Of a DNA stretch of 23,260 nt, positions 8,020 to 16,015 are shown one piece after another. Position numbers and translations under genes: made by a program. The stretch comes from 40-80 sp964503665 (GTDB lineage: Bacteria > Bacteroidota > Bacteroidia > Flavobacteriales_D > Crocinitomicaceae): assembly GCA_964503665.1 (NCBI GenBank), contig CAZDAR010000043.1, positions 1 to 23,260 of the forward strand, in the 5' to 3' direction. Each line of letters starts with the position of its first letter. Position 1 is the first letter of the stretch. The notes under the pieces are model-generated. The model searched no databases, was not told where the DNA came from, and saw only the letters and a list, made by a program, of their open reading frames with translations.

Positions 8020-9143
8020 GACCTTCCTCTCAATTTATTGTAAACAGAATAGATAAATTTAAGTTTTTTCTCGTCGTTTGGATAATCTTTATAACTTTTA
8101 GGTGCTGCACGTAGTATTTCTTCAAATTCTCCATGTGTCATCCCCAATTTTTTAATGACATATTCTTTGTCTTCTTCTAACATATTTGGAGGATAAGCAT
8201 CCTTCTTCATTTCCTCTAACGCTTCTTCCCGTGTAATTTGACCAGAGCAGATTAAAGTAGATAAATGTGCCAGTCTTTTATCAAAACCAAATTTTTCAGG
8301 TAACAAATAGGCTTGAAAAAATCGAGTAAAAACGGATTCATAATGTTTTCCGCCGTAATAAACCCAACCTAGTTCATCCTGAATGATTTTCATAGCGTCT
8401 TCTTTGACATAAGGAACATGATTGAGAAGACGTATCATTTTAATTCCTTTCATATAGGTATAGAAGAATTCGCGATTGAAGCCTAGCAAAGGATAAGTCT
8501 TGAATGGAATTTTGCCAAATTGAGCGTGAATTCCCTTCAATTGTTTGACGTCTTTGGCATTATAACCCCAGCTTTTAGGAAGAATTCCTTCCGTCGCAAA
8601 ATTACTTCCACTAAAGAAATATTTAATATTGTATTTAGCACAAAGTCGATAAGTTGCAGCTAAAAAGGCATGATCTGATGGTGTTTCCGCATTGGCAACA
8701 GAAGACTTTAGAAATGAAATCTGTAAATCTCTGAATTCTTCCCAATCTACCACCCAAGTCTGGTAATCAACACCTAATTTCTTAACGATATTCTCGACGT
8801 TTTTAACGGCAAGTTCCGAATTCCAACCATTGTCAAAATGAAAAGCCAATACACGCAATCCTAATTTTTTAGCAAGATAAGCGACGTATGAACTGTCTAC
8901 GCCACCACTTACACCAACCATACAGTCGTAATCACTGTTTTTCCCATCTGCCTTAATCTTAGCGACTATGGCTTCCAGTTCTCTGTCCGACTTTTCTCCT
9001 TGGTAAGTATACATAGGAGCGAGGTGGAAATATTCCGTGCAATGGTTACACTGTCCTTTCTCGTCAAAAGTTATTTCAGCATCGGTAGTATCCATGATAC
9101 ATCTCGTACATTGTTGGTATGGCCTATTATTCAAATTTTCCAT
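8016..9143 (-). CDS. wbuX: N-acetyl sugar amidotransferase (WbuX/WbpG family)
   Basis: This is a 375-residue ATP pyrophosphatase-type enzyme that, by family knowledge, activates an N-acetyl group on a nucleotide sugar or glycan and replaces its oxygen with ammonia, producing an acetamidino group. Two cysteine pairs at 12/15 (CTRC) and 32/35 (CNHC) form a likely zinc site. The PP-loop SGGVDS is at 79-84, followed by AFHFDNGWNSELAVKN, a typical second nucleotide-contact segment. Related enzymes are WbpG of Pseudomonas aeruginosa and PseA-type proteins of Campylobacter. It needs ammonia from the HisH-like and HisF-like proteins encoded directly downstream. The start ATG lies inside the end of the flippase gene (17-base overlap). 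The exact sugar substrate cannot be read from the window, because no nucleotide-sugar synthesis genes are present. Confidence 0.93.
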   Translation of the reverse strand: MENLNNRPYQQCTRCIMDTTDAEITFDEKGQCNHCTEYFHLAPMYTYQGEKSDRELEAIVAKIKADGKNSDYDCMVGVSGGVDSSYVAYLAKKLGLRVLAFHFDNGWNSELAVKNVENIVKKLGVDYQTWVVDWEEFRDLQISFLKSSVANAETPSDHAFLAATYRLCAKYNIKYFFSGSNFATEGILPKSWGYNAKDVKQLKGIHAQFGKIPFKTYPLLGFNREFFYTYMKGIKMIRLLNHVPYVKEDAMKIIQDELGWVYYGGKHYESVFTRFFQAYLLPEKFGFDKRLAHLSTLICSGQITREEALEEMKKDAYPPNMLEEDKEYVIKKLGMTHGEFEEILRAAPKSYKDYPNDEKKLKFIYSVYNKLRGRS

Positions 9144-10416
9144 TTTTTATTCCTTTACTAAATTTATACGACAACAACAATTCGACTATATACTTTGAAG
9201 TATAGACTAAACTATATAACATCAGTGTAGCTCTTGCAGTACCGTAAAAATAATATCCTCCGTAAATGGCTGATAAGATGCCCAAAAATAAGCAAATTTG
9301 AAGGAAAAAATCTGTTTTCTGTTTTTCAGCTACTAAAAACATATTACTAAGTGGACTTCCAATAAATTGCATTAAAAACATAGGCATTAATATCTGTGCA
9401 TAAACTCCTGCTTCTCTCCATTCTTCTCCAAAAGCAAATGCAAAAACATGCTCGACGACAAAAAATAGAAGAACAAATGGAGGAACGGATAAAAGAGCAA
9501 GCTTTTTGAACGTTTGTTTGAAAAGTACTTCGCAATTTTGTGTTTTTATATACAGTTCTGTCGCGCTTTGTCGAAAGACATCTCCAAATGCTCTTGCAAC
9601 AATACTTCCAGGTAAACTAATCATCCTCTGGGATAAGGCAAATAATCCAACGACTGAAATTCCATAAAAAGGCGTCAATAAAAGAGCTGGTATATTTCCT
9701 GACATTTTTTCTAATAACCCAGAAGGTACATTAAATAGCGGGAAATGCTTATATCTACGCGCCATTTCCTTCATTTTCTGTTTGCTTATATTTCTAAAAA
9801 GCCCAGGTTCGTCTTTCATGATTCGCCAACCAAGAAAAATAGCCGAAGATGCTTGACCAATACTGTCTCCAATAATTAATCCCGTTTTTTTAAATAGTGG
9901 GAAGAAACCAAATATAACACTCATCAAAGAACTATTCGTAGATCTGGCCACTCTACTGAATGACAGTCTTTTGTATTGTTTAAGTCGATTGCTCCAATAA
10001 TTGAAACTTTGGTAAATCCCAATAACGAGTAGCGTGAAAGGTAAAATGAATAATCCTTGTTCAAGAGATGGCTGTTTAAGGAGAGCTGCAAAATTATGTC
10101 TGAAAAGTAAAACTGTTAAAAATACTATTGTTGAGAACAAGAAAGAAATAAGACAAGAAAGAATCAGTACATGGCGTGCATCTTCTTGTTTCTCTGGAAG
10201 CATAATTGCCATTTCATACCTAAATGTAACGGCAACGCTAAGCACCATTGAAATACTAAAATATACTTGAAACAAACCAAAATCAAAAGGACTGTATAAT
10301 CGTGTCAGAATAAATGAAGCTATAATAGGAATTGCCTGAGAAATAATAGTTCCTATCATCAGGATTAAGACATCTTTATTTGTCTCTTTCAGCTTATTAA
10401 TGATTTTCTTCAGCAC
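9127..10416 (-). CDS. Wzx-type oligosaccharide flippase
   Basis: This is a 429-residue polytopic membrane protein with about twelve helices. The N-terminal pattern, in which a helix is followed by LTRLYSPFDFGLFQVYFSI and then FRYEMAIMLPE, is characteristic of bacterial lipopolysaccharide biosynthesis flippases of the MOP superfamily. It should move the completed undecaprenyl-linked repeat unit to the periplasm. The reading frame starts with GTG at 10414-10416; the next in-frame ATG is about 20 residues in and would cut into the first helix, so GTG is preferred. It overlaps the upstream polymerase gene by 20 bases and the amidotransferase gene by 17 bases, indicating tight coupling. It sits beside the amidation cassette, so it is the better candidate than the 1353-2792 flippase for carrying the amidated unit. 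Confidence 0.9.
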   Translation of the reverse strand: MLKKIINKLKETNKDVLILMIGTIISQAIPIIASFILTRLYSPFDFGLFQVYFSISMVLSVAVTFRYEMAIMLPEKQEDARHVLILSCLISFLFSTIVFLTVLLFRHNFAALLKQPSLEQGLFILPFTLLVIGIYQSFNYWSNRLKQYKRLSFSRVARSTNSSLMSVIFGFFPLFKKTGLIIGDSIGQASSAIFLGWRIMKDEPGLFRNISKQKMKEMARRYKHFPLFNVPSGLLEKMSGNIPALLLTPFYGISVVGLFALSQRMISLPGSIVARAFGDVFRQSATELYIKTQNCEVLFKQTFKKLALLSVPPFVLLFFVVEHVFAFAFGEEWREAGVYAQILMPMFLMQFIGSPLSNMFLVAEKQKTDFFLQICLFLGILSAIYGGYYFYGTARATLMLYSLVYTSKYIVELLLSYKFSKGIKNGKFE

Positions 10417-11617
10417 TCTGGAGATTTGTTTTTTGACTTTTAAAATAGGGTTTAAACAATAGGTATAGTAAAATGGTTAGAATCCATCCACCCGAAAATA
10501 AAGTAGTTGTAATTGCCGCTGAACTTAACCAAATAATAAATAGACCGTTTAAAGCAAACATATTTACAGGGTCATCTTTGAAAATCCAGCGAATGAATAA
10601 CAGGAAAAATGCTAGAAATAATCCAGCTAACACCAATCCCCAATTTCCAAAATTGGAGTAGTCATACATAAAGAAAGCTGTAGTTGCTGTTCCCGTGAAA
10701 CCCATGGCAGCTTCTTTTTGATATACTTTGTTGTAAATTTCTCTTGAATAATCGTGGTAAGGTTCTGCCAACACTGGAGCCAAAAAGCGATAGCCACTTC
10801 CATGAAGATACGGTAAGCTATCAGGCACGTAATAAAACCAGTGGCCTACCATTTTTCCAGTTGTAATGAAAACCCTGTCATAAAGAGCGTCAGAAACTTC
10901 GTAGGCAGCATTTTGTTTTTCTTGCTCTACTTCAGTGTTAGTAGGAGTATTAAAAGGTCTTAATCCAGGATTTGTAACCAGCACTAAAAAGACCACGCCT
11001 GACATGAAAACACCCGTCAAAAAACAAGCTCGCCACCATCTCTTAGTTAACAGAAAGTTGAGGGTCAAAGGAATGAATATTGTTACAATATATGCTTTTT
11101 GCATCAATGCCAGCGAATAGAAAACAGAAAGTGCAAAAAGTATCCAAAAACGTTTTTTATCCTTGTCATATAATATATACAACAATACTGGAATTAATGA
11201 TTTAATAATGAACGATGCCGTATAATTGATGAAGACACTATTTACTCCTTTGATGTCTTGACGAATATGAGTAATGTAATAGTAATCAGTGGTCATCATT
11301 GCCTTAATAACGGGGATGTTTCCTATACTTAGATAATGGATAACCTGAAAAATCAGTACGAAAAAGATAAGAATATCAATCAGTCGTTTAAAGTTATACT
11401 CATCTATAAGACTGAAAGGAATTTTTTCATTCTTTTTATTCGAAAAACGACTCATCACTATATATCCACCAACAAAAGCAGCTAGATAAATAAAAACTTG
11501 TCCAAGGTAGCTACCCCCGTAAGACATTAACAAACCATATGTCAAGAAAATAAGAATGAAAATGTTTAGAAAAAATAACGAATTATTCCTAAAAATGCTC
11601 TTAATATAGGTTTGCAT
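10397..11617 (-). CDS. Wzy-like O-antigen/oligosaccharide repeat unit polymerase
   Basis: This is a membrane protein of about 406 residues with ten or more hydrophobic helices and a large loop around residues 215-310 that is rich in aromatic and charged residues. This is the usual, poorly conserved pattern of Wzy polymerases, which join repeat units at the periplasmic face of the inner membrane. The helix-bordering segment RQDIKGVNSVFINY and the arginine before the long loop (GLRPFNTPTN) resemble proteins of the oligosaccharide repeat unit polymerase family. I chose the ATG at 11615-11617. A TTG at 11624-11626 in the same frame would add three residues and is less likely. It is the first gene of the minus-strand glycan operon. 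The Wzy assignment rests on topology and context rather than on a diagnostic motif. Confidence 0.78.
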   Translation of the reverse strand: MQTYIKSIFRNNSLFFLNIFILIFLTYGLLMSYGGSYLGQVFIYLAAFVGGYIVMSRFSNKKNEKIPFSLIDEYNFKRLIDILIFFVLIFQVIHYLSIGNIPVIKAMMTTDYYYITHIRQDIKGVNSVFINYTASFIIKSLIPVLLYILYDKDKKRFWILFALSVFYSLALMQKAYIVTIFIPLTLNFLLTKRWWRACFLTGVFMSGVVFLVLVTNPGLRPFNTPTNTEVEQEKQNAAYEVSDALYDRVFITTGKMVGHWFYYVPDSLPYLHGSGYRFLAPVLAEPYHDYSREIYNKVYQKEAAMGFTGTATTAFFMYDYSNFGNWGLVLAGLFLAFFLLFIRWIFKDDPVNMFALNGLFIIWLSSAAITTTLFSGGWILTILLYLLFKPYFKSQKTNLQSAEENH

Positions 11618-11692
11618 GGGTGGCAAAATAAGCGTAAAAACTAGTCATTAAAATTAAGTATACAATTTATCATCCATTTAGGACGAATAAAA

Positions 11693-11710
11693 ATTCAGCC
11701 AAAGATACTA
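11693..11710 (-). promoter_or_regulatory. candidate promoter of the glycan operon (TAnnTTTG -7 element)
   Basis: On the minus strand TATCTTTG (11707 to 11700) matches the Bacteroidota -7 consensus TAnnTTTG exactly. No TTG lies at the usual distance upstream, so the -33 element is weak. It sits between the helicase stop (11739) and the first gene of the operon, about 80 bases before the start codon. Confidence 0.35.
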
Positions 11711-11738
11711 ATTCTGATCTAAAATGTAGACTTGAGAC

Positions 11739-14700
11739 TTAAGAAATCTCCCACCCTCGCTCACGATAAACACGATACTTGGCAATTAACTCTTCAGCTT
11801 TAGTAATCGTTTGTAGCCATTCTTTAAAATCTGGTGTGTCAAAATGAGATGCTTCGTACATTTGTTCCAAGGAAATAAAATAGTTTTTGAGTAACTGTAC
11901 GGCTTCATTATCGCTCACTGGAAAATCTGATGCGGCCACTGAACTCACGAAAATAAGCTGTTGTTTTGCTCTGGAGAACAATACATTTAAACGCTTTTCT
12001 CCTCCTTGTTTTATAATCGGTCCAAGGTGTAACTTGAAATTTCCTTCTTTGTCCTTTCCATGTCCAAAGCTGATAATCAATACGTCACATTCATCGCCTT
12101 GCACTTTATCTAAAGATTTGAAAAATGCGGTTTCGTCATCAATTCGTTCTTGTAAAATGTTTTTCGAAGACGCATCTAATGATTTCCAGATAGCTTCTAG
12201 TTGGTTTTCTGAAAATGCGACAATGCCTATAATTTTATCTTTTTTTAAGTGCTCTTTTATGTGTTCTGCAACGACTTTCGCTTCTTCTAAATTCGTACCT
12301 TCTTCGTAAATTCCATTTTCTACCAATTCCCATTTGATCGGACTTTCAGAATGATTTTTCGTTGAAAAAACGGTCAATTCATTGTCGTAAAAGAAGCGAT
12401 TCGAAAAACGAATTAATGCTGGATGTTGACTGCGGTAATGATAGCGTAAATGATGATTTTTCAAATAATACTGTGACAAGCTTAAAATATCCAATTGACT
12501 GACAGTATGAAAGAAACTCGAAGGCGCCATTTGCTGACTATCACCTGCTATAATAACTTGTTGTGAGCGTTGTAAAGTGCCAATAATATGAGATGCTGGG
12601 ATTTGACTAGCTTCATCAATGAGTGTTAGTTGAAAGAGCTGCTTAGTCGTTGGAAAGTGCTTCGCCATTTGTGTCGGTGTCATCAACCAAATAGGACAGA
12701 GGCATTGAATCCACTCTTTGGCTTCACTATTCCACAAATCCCGAAGGGATAAATGCTGTTTGGATTTTGTCATTTCTTTCACCAAAATGGCTTTTCCTTT
12801 TTTCAATCGTTGACGAAATTCTTTTTCACTCGTCGATAATTTGGTGGTTTTGGTTAAAAGTAATTGATGAAAACTGTCAAATTGTTGTTTTCTGTATTGA
12901 TGAATATCTGTTAAAAAGTGATTTCGATCGTTTTCTTCTGAATTAATAATGCTTTCAACTAATTTTTGCATATTAGACAACGACGTATTGGCTAATTCTG
13001 GAAATAACTGTTCAAACTGCCGCCATTCATTACAATTAATTTGTTGCTCGATGTCTTGCCAAGAATTTTTTCGGCACATCCAGTAATAAATGTTCGCAGG
13101 AATCTTCTCCAAAACAGGAATTTTGTTCTCTAAAAGCGTTAAATGTTGATTGAAAATAGAAATGACAGCATTAATTTCTATTTCTTCCATCGTTTCTCTC
13201 AGCCATTTAAAACTCGAAAATGCAATCAATTCAGAACTATTTTTAACGATAAATTGGATTTGACTTTCGGATAGTTTATCAAAGCTTTTCCATTGATTTT
13301 CATGAATAGCGCTATACCGTTTTTGCAATACTTCTAATTCGGTAAAATCACGTTCTGGATCGAAAATAGAAAGATGAATCAATTGTTGTTGAACAGTCGT
13401 TAATTCCTGTTGAAATTGTTCGTGAATTTGAGTTGTTTTATAAAGTTCGTCTAATCCTATTGATGGAAAAACGAATTTATCCAGTTGTTGACGTACTTTT
13501 CGTTTTCCAAATAATTTCTGTTCAGCCTTCTGCCATGCTTCTACTTGCTGCACCGAAGGAATTGTTTGCCAGCTTTTTGTTTTCTCAGCTAGTTGCTCGA
13601 TTTCTAATTGAAGACTGAAATACTTCTTTTTTAGTTTCTGTATTTCTTTGGTTTTCGTTTTTGACTGAGCGATGTCTATTAATTCCGAAAAACGAGGAAT
13701 GGATTTCAATTGACTAATGACACACCATTGATTTAATCGCGCTAAATCGGATGGTGTTTTCAAATCAAAAATGGATACATATTGTTGAAATTGTTCCGCC
13801 CAAATTAAAAAGTCATGAATCGCTTCTTTTTTCCAGAAAGCTTGAGGAAATGCCTGCCATAATTCAAATGGCAATGTATTTAATTCATTCAGAAGTGGTT
13901 TCAGTTCTCGCCATTCCCGAATGGAAACACTGTGATACGTATCCGCTTCTAAATTGGTTGGATTATTTTGGTGTAATTCGACTAATTCCCAGTAGGAAAT
14001 ACCACTCGATAATTCGTTTGTTTGTAAACGATTCAGTAGTAGTTGTAATTGTTGTTTTTTTAATGATGTCACCGAATAATCAGTGGACTTATCAGCGGTA
14101 GATCGCTCTAATAACGACCACGTTTTATGAAATTGTCCATATACTTCTTTCAGTGTCGTTTGGTCATCTAAAAAGATGGAATAATCGGCTAAATGAAGTG
14201 CGTTTAGTTTCTTTCGGATAACTTCTAACGCCGCTCTTTTTTCTGAAACAACACTGTACAGTTTATCAGAAAGTAGACATTTTCCAATTATATTAATTAA
14301 AACTTGCGATTTTCCTGTTCCTGGAGGTCCTTGAATGATAAATGAAGATTGACCGACATTGTTGAGCACTTCTTGTTGTGTTGGATCGCTTGGAAGAATT
14401 GTCTGTGTTGCATATTCTTGAATGATTTCTTCGACTTCAGGATGGCCAAAAAGTTTTTCGAGGAGAATACTTTTATCGCCTTTTTCAATTTCCTCTAATT
14501 CCTTTAGAAAGAGAAAACGGTAATAATGAAACTGTCCAATTATAGCACATTCGGTAATCGATTCTACCAAAGGATTCTGCAGTAAAATAGGGAGTTGTGC
14601 GTCTAGTTTATCTAATTCAAGTGAAACATCAAACTGCTCTCGAAATTGCTTTTCTACAAAAGGATTGAGAAAGGTTTGTTCGGTATCTAAATGAAATGTA

Positions 14701-15032
14701 AGTTGTTGTTTGTTTTTATCTCTTTGTACTTCTAGTGGTATCAAAACGAGTGGACTTTCGACGAATTGGTCTTTGTATTTCCAAGTAATTGTCTTTGAAA
14801 CGTAACACGCTGTTTGAATACCAGTTGATTTATAGAAATCGTTAAACCGCTTGTAGAGCTTTTCCCATTTCCCTTCAAAAGGAACGATTATTTCGATTGC
14901 ATCTTCTGGACGTGAAATTTCCTCCCAAAGTTGAGACTTGGCGTGAATATGAACCAATACATCATTGCTCTGAAAATGAATTAACTCATTTTTCAGTTCT
15001 TCGAACGAGTGTATTTTGGGTTCCGTATTCAT
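11739..15032 (-). CDS. superfamily I DNA/RNA helicase (AAA_11/AAA_12, COG1112-like)
   Basis: This is a 1097-residue ATP-dependent helicase of the UPF1-like branch of superfamily I. An N-terminal domain of about 210 residues precedes the Q-motif-like DPTQQEVL and Walker A GPPGTGKS (235-242). A long, glutamine- and leucine-rich, probably coiled-coil insertion covers roughly residues 430-740. The second half has Walker B DEAS (806-809), motif III GDSQQMAP (from 830), RYHYRSQHPAL, KVQGDECDVLIISFGHG, and motif VI with the arginine finger R1021 in FSRAKQQ. No nuclease domain is visible at the C-terminus, unlike several defence-associated relatives. The ATG directly abuts the stop codon of the upstream oxidoreductase gene, so the two are probably cotranscribed. 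Housekeeping nucleic-acid repair or processing, or an antiphage role, are both possible. The sequence does not decide. Confidence 0.9.
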   Translation of the reverse strand: MNTEPKIHSFEELKNELIHFQSNDVLVHIHAKSQLWEEISRPEDAIEIIVPFEGKWEKLYKRFNDFYKSTGIQTACYVSKTITWKYKDQFVESPLVLIPLEVQRDKNKQQLTFHLDTEQTFLNPFVEKQFREQFDVSLELDKLDAQLPILLQNPLVESITECAIIGQFHYYRFLFLKELEEIEKGDKSILLEKLFGHPEVEEIIQEYATQTILPSDPTQQEVLNNVGQSSFIIQGPPGTGKSQVLINIIGKCLLSDKLYSVVSEKRAALEVIRKKLNALHLADYSIFLDDQTTLKEVYGQFHKTWSLLERSTADKSTDYSVTSLKKQQLQLLLNRLQTNELSSGISYWELVELHQNNPTNLEADTYHSVSIREWRELKPLLNELNTLPFELWQAFPQAFWKKEAIHDFLIWAEQFQQYVSIFDLKTPSDLARLNQWCVISQLKSIPRFSELIDIAQSKTKTKEIQKLKKKYFSLQLEIEQLAEKTKSWQTIPSVQQVEAWQKAEQKLFGKRKVRQQLDKFVFPSIGLDELYKTTQIHEQFQQELTTVQQQLIHLSIFDPERDFTELEVLQKRYSAIHENQWKSFDKLSESQIQFIVKNSSELIAFSSFKWLRETMEEIEINAVISIFNQHLTLLENKIPVLEKIPANIYYWMCRKNSWQDIEQQINCNEWRQFEQLFPELANTSLSNMQKLVESIINSEENDRNHFLTDIHQYRKQQFDSFHQLLLTKTTKLSTSEKEFRQRLKKGKAILVKEMTKSKQHLSLRDLWNSEAKEWIQCLCPIWLMTPTQMAKHFPTTKQLFQLTLIDEASQIPASHIIGTLQRSQQVIIAGDSQQMAPSSFFHTVSQLDILSLSQYYLKNHHLRYHYRSQHPALIRFSNRFFYDNELTVFSTKNHSESPIKWELVENGIYEEGTNLEEAKVVAEHIKEHLKKDKIIGIVAFSENQLEAIWKSLDASSKNILQERIDDETAFFKSLDKVQGDECDVLIISFGHGKDKEGNFKLHLGPIIKQGGEKRLNVLFSRAKQQLIFVSSVAASDFPVSDNEAVQLLKNYFISLEQMYEASHFDTPDFKEWLQTITKAEELIAKYRVYRERGWEIS

Positions 15033-15656
15033 TTAGAAACGTACGACTAATTTACCACTGGATTTACCGCTTTCTAAATAACGATGTGCTTCCGCTAATT
15101 GTTCCGGTGAATAAACGCCATCGACGAAGGTTTTTAATTTTCCTTGATGAAAAAGATGTTGTACTTCTTCCATACAATGTTTCAAAACTAATGGATGTTC
15201 CAACGCAATTTTCAACATGTTAACGCCTAAGAGACTTCTCGATTTCATCATTAAAAATGCAGGAATGATNNNNNNNNNNNNNNNNNNNNNNNNNNNNNNN
15301 NNNNNNNNNNNNNNNNNNNNNNNNNNNNNNNNNNNNNNNNNNNNNNNNNNNNNNNNNNNNNNNNNNNNNAATTGTGAAAAAGCTAAAACCCGCTTTCCGA
15401 GCCATTTTTCATCTACTTCTTTTCCAACAGCCGTTATTTTTCCGACGACTTCATAACCGATGGTTGTTGGCAAAGGTGGTGTTTCAGCGTACTTTCCTTT
15501 GCGCGCCATGATATCGGCATAGTTGATTCCGAAGGCACTGACTTCCACCAACACTTGTTGATCGTTCATTTGGAGGTCAATATTCTGCCAATGAAAAGCT
15601 ACTTCGGGCGAACCGAATTTCGTTAAAACAAAGCCTTGAGATGGAAAAGTGTGCAT
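15033..15656 (-). CDS. zinc-independent quinone oxidoreductase / MDR family, interrupted by an assembly gap
   Basis: This is a medium-chain dehydrogenase/reductase of the quinone oxidoreductase type, predicted to use NADPH in the cytoplasm. The first 95 residues form the GroES-like domain: VSAFGINYADIMARKGKY is the family signature, and the segment PTTIGYEVVG has no Cys or His ligands, pointing to the zinc-free subgroup. After the N run, 78 residues form the C-terminal end, from MMKSRSLLGVNM to YLESGKSSGKLVVRF. The nucleotide-binding Rossmann core, including the glycine-rich loop, is missing and falls in the N gap. With 100 N the frame happens to stay open, giving a 207-residue product. Family members have about 325-335 residues, so about 150 residues are unseen. 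This is an assembly artefact, not a short enzyme. It ends immediately before the helicase start codon. Confidence 0.85.
   Translation of the reverse strand: MHTFPSQGFVLTKFGSPEVAFHWQNIDLQMNDQQVLVEVSAFGINYADIMARKGKYAETPPLPTTIGYEVVGKITAVGKEVDEKWLGKRVLAFSQXXXXXXXXXXXXXXXXXXXXXXXXXXXXXXXXXXIIPAFLMMKSRSLLGVNMLKIALEHPLVLKHCMEEVQHLFHQGKLKTFVDGVYSPEQLAEAHRYLESGKSSGKLVVRF
15270..15369. other. assembly gap of exactly 100 N
   Basis: A run of 100 N is the usual placeholder for a scaffold gap of unknown size. It interrupts the oxidoreductase gene. From the length of that family, the true gap is probably several hundred bases. Confidence 0.98.
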
Positions 15657-16015
15657 GTGATAAAAATGCTAAAATACTAAAATATATTGGGATTGAAATC
15701 GATGAGATTCACCATGTTAGCAACAATTTTCGTCGCATTCTACCGCACCAACGTCACAAAACCCTGTTCTTTGAACGAACAATACGCATTTTTGCAAGCA
15801 GGTGATGATTCATTCACGTGAAAAGCATCCTTTGTAAAAATATTGTTAATAACTTTTGTTTTAAAAGTATAGTTTATTTCGTTTTTTTTAATAAATTTGT
15901 TTAAGACTGAATAGTTATTAATCTAAAAACAGATGACATTCAAAAGTATCCTGTTTTATTAAAAGGCATGCAAACCTTTTACAGCTTTTATCTGTTACTA
16001 TAAAAAAAGACAGGA
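15657..16015. promoter_or_regulatory. divergent intergenic region with a candidate plus-strand promoter
   Basis: This 359-base stretch separates the minus-strand oxidoreductase from the plus-strand surface protein, so it must hold promoters for both. On the plus strand TAAATTTG at 15892-15899 is an exact match to the -7 consensus TAnnTTTG. The region around -33 has only a T-rich stretch, and the resulting leader would be about 110 bases. A small open frame at 15702-15821 could encode 39 residues, but nothing supports it. A CCTTTTACAGC element at 15975-15985 recurs in similar form in the next intergenic region. Confidence 0.4.

Noticed and set aside
11618..11626. TTG start giving three more residues for the Wzy-like protein
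   Set aside because: An ATG follows in frame three codons later and neither site has a ribosome binding site; the ATG is preferred.
15702..15821. Small 39-residue open frame on the plus strand before the T9SS type B protein gene
   Set aside because: No ribosome binding site, recognisable motif or homology is visible. It lies in a divergent promoter region and is short enough to occur by chance.
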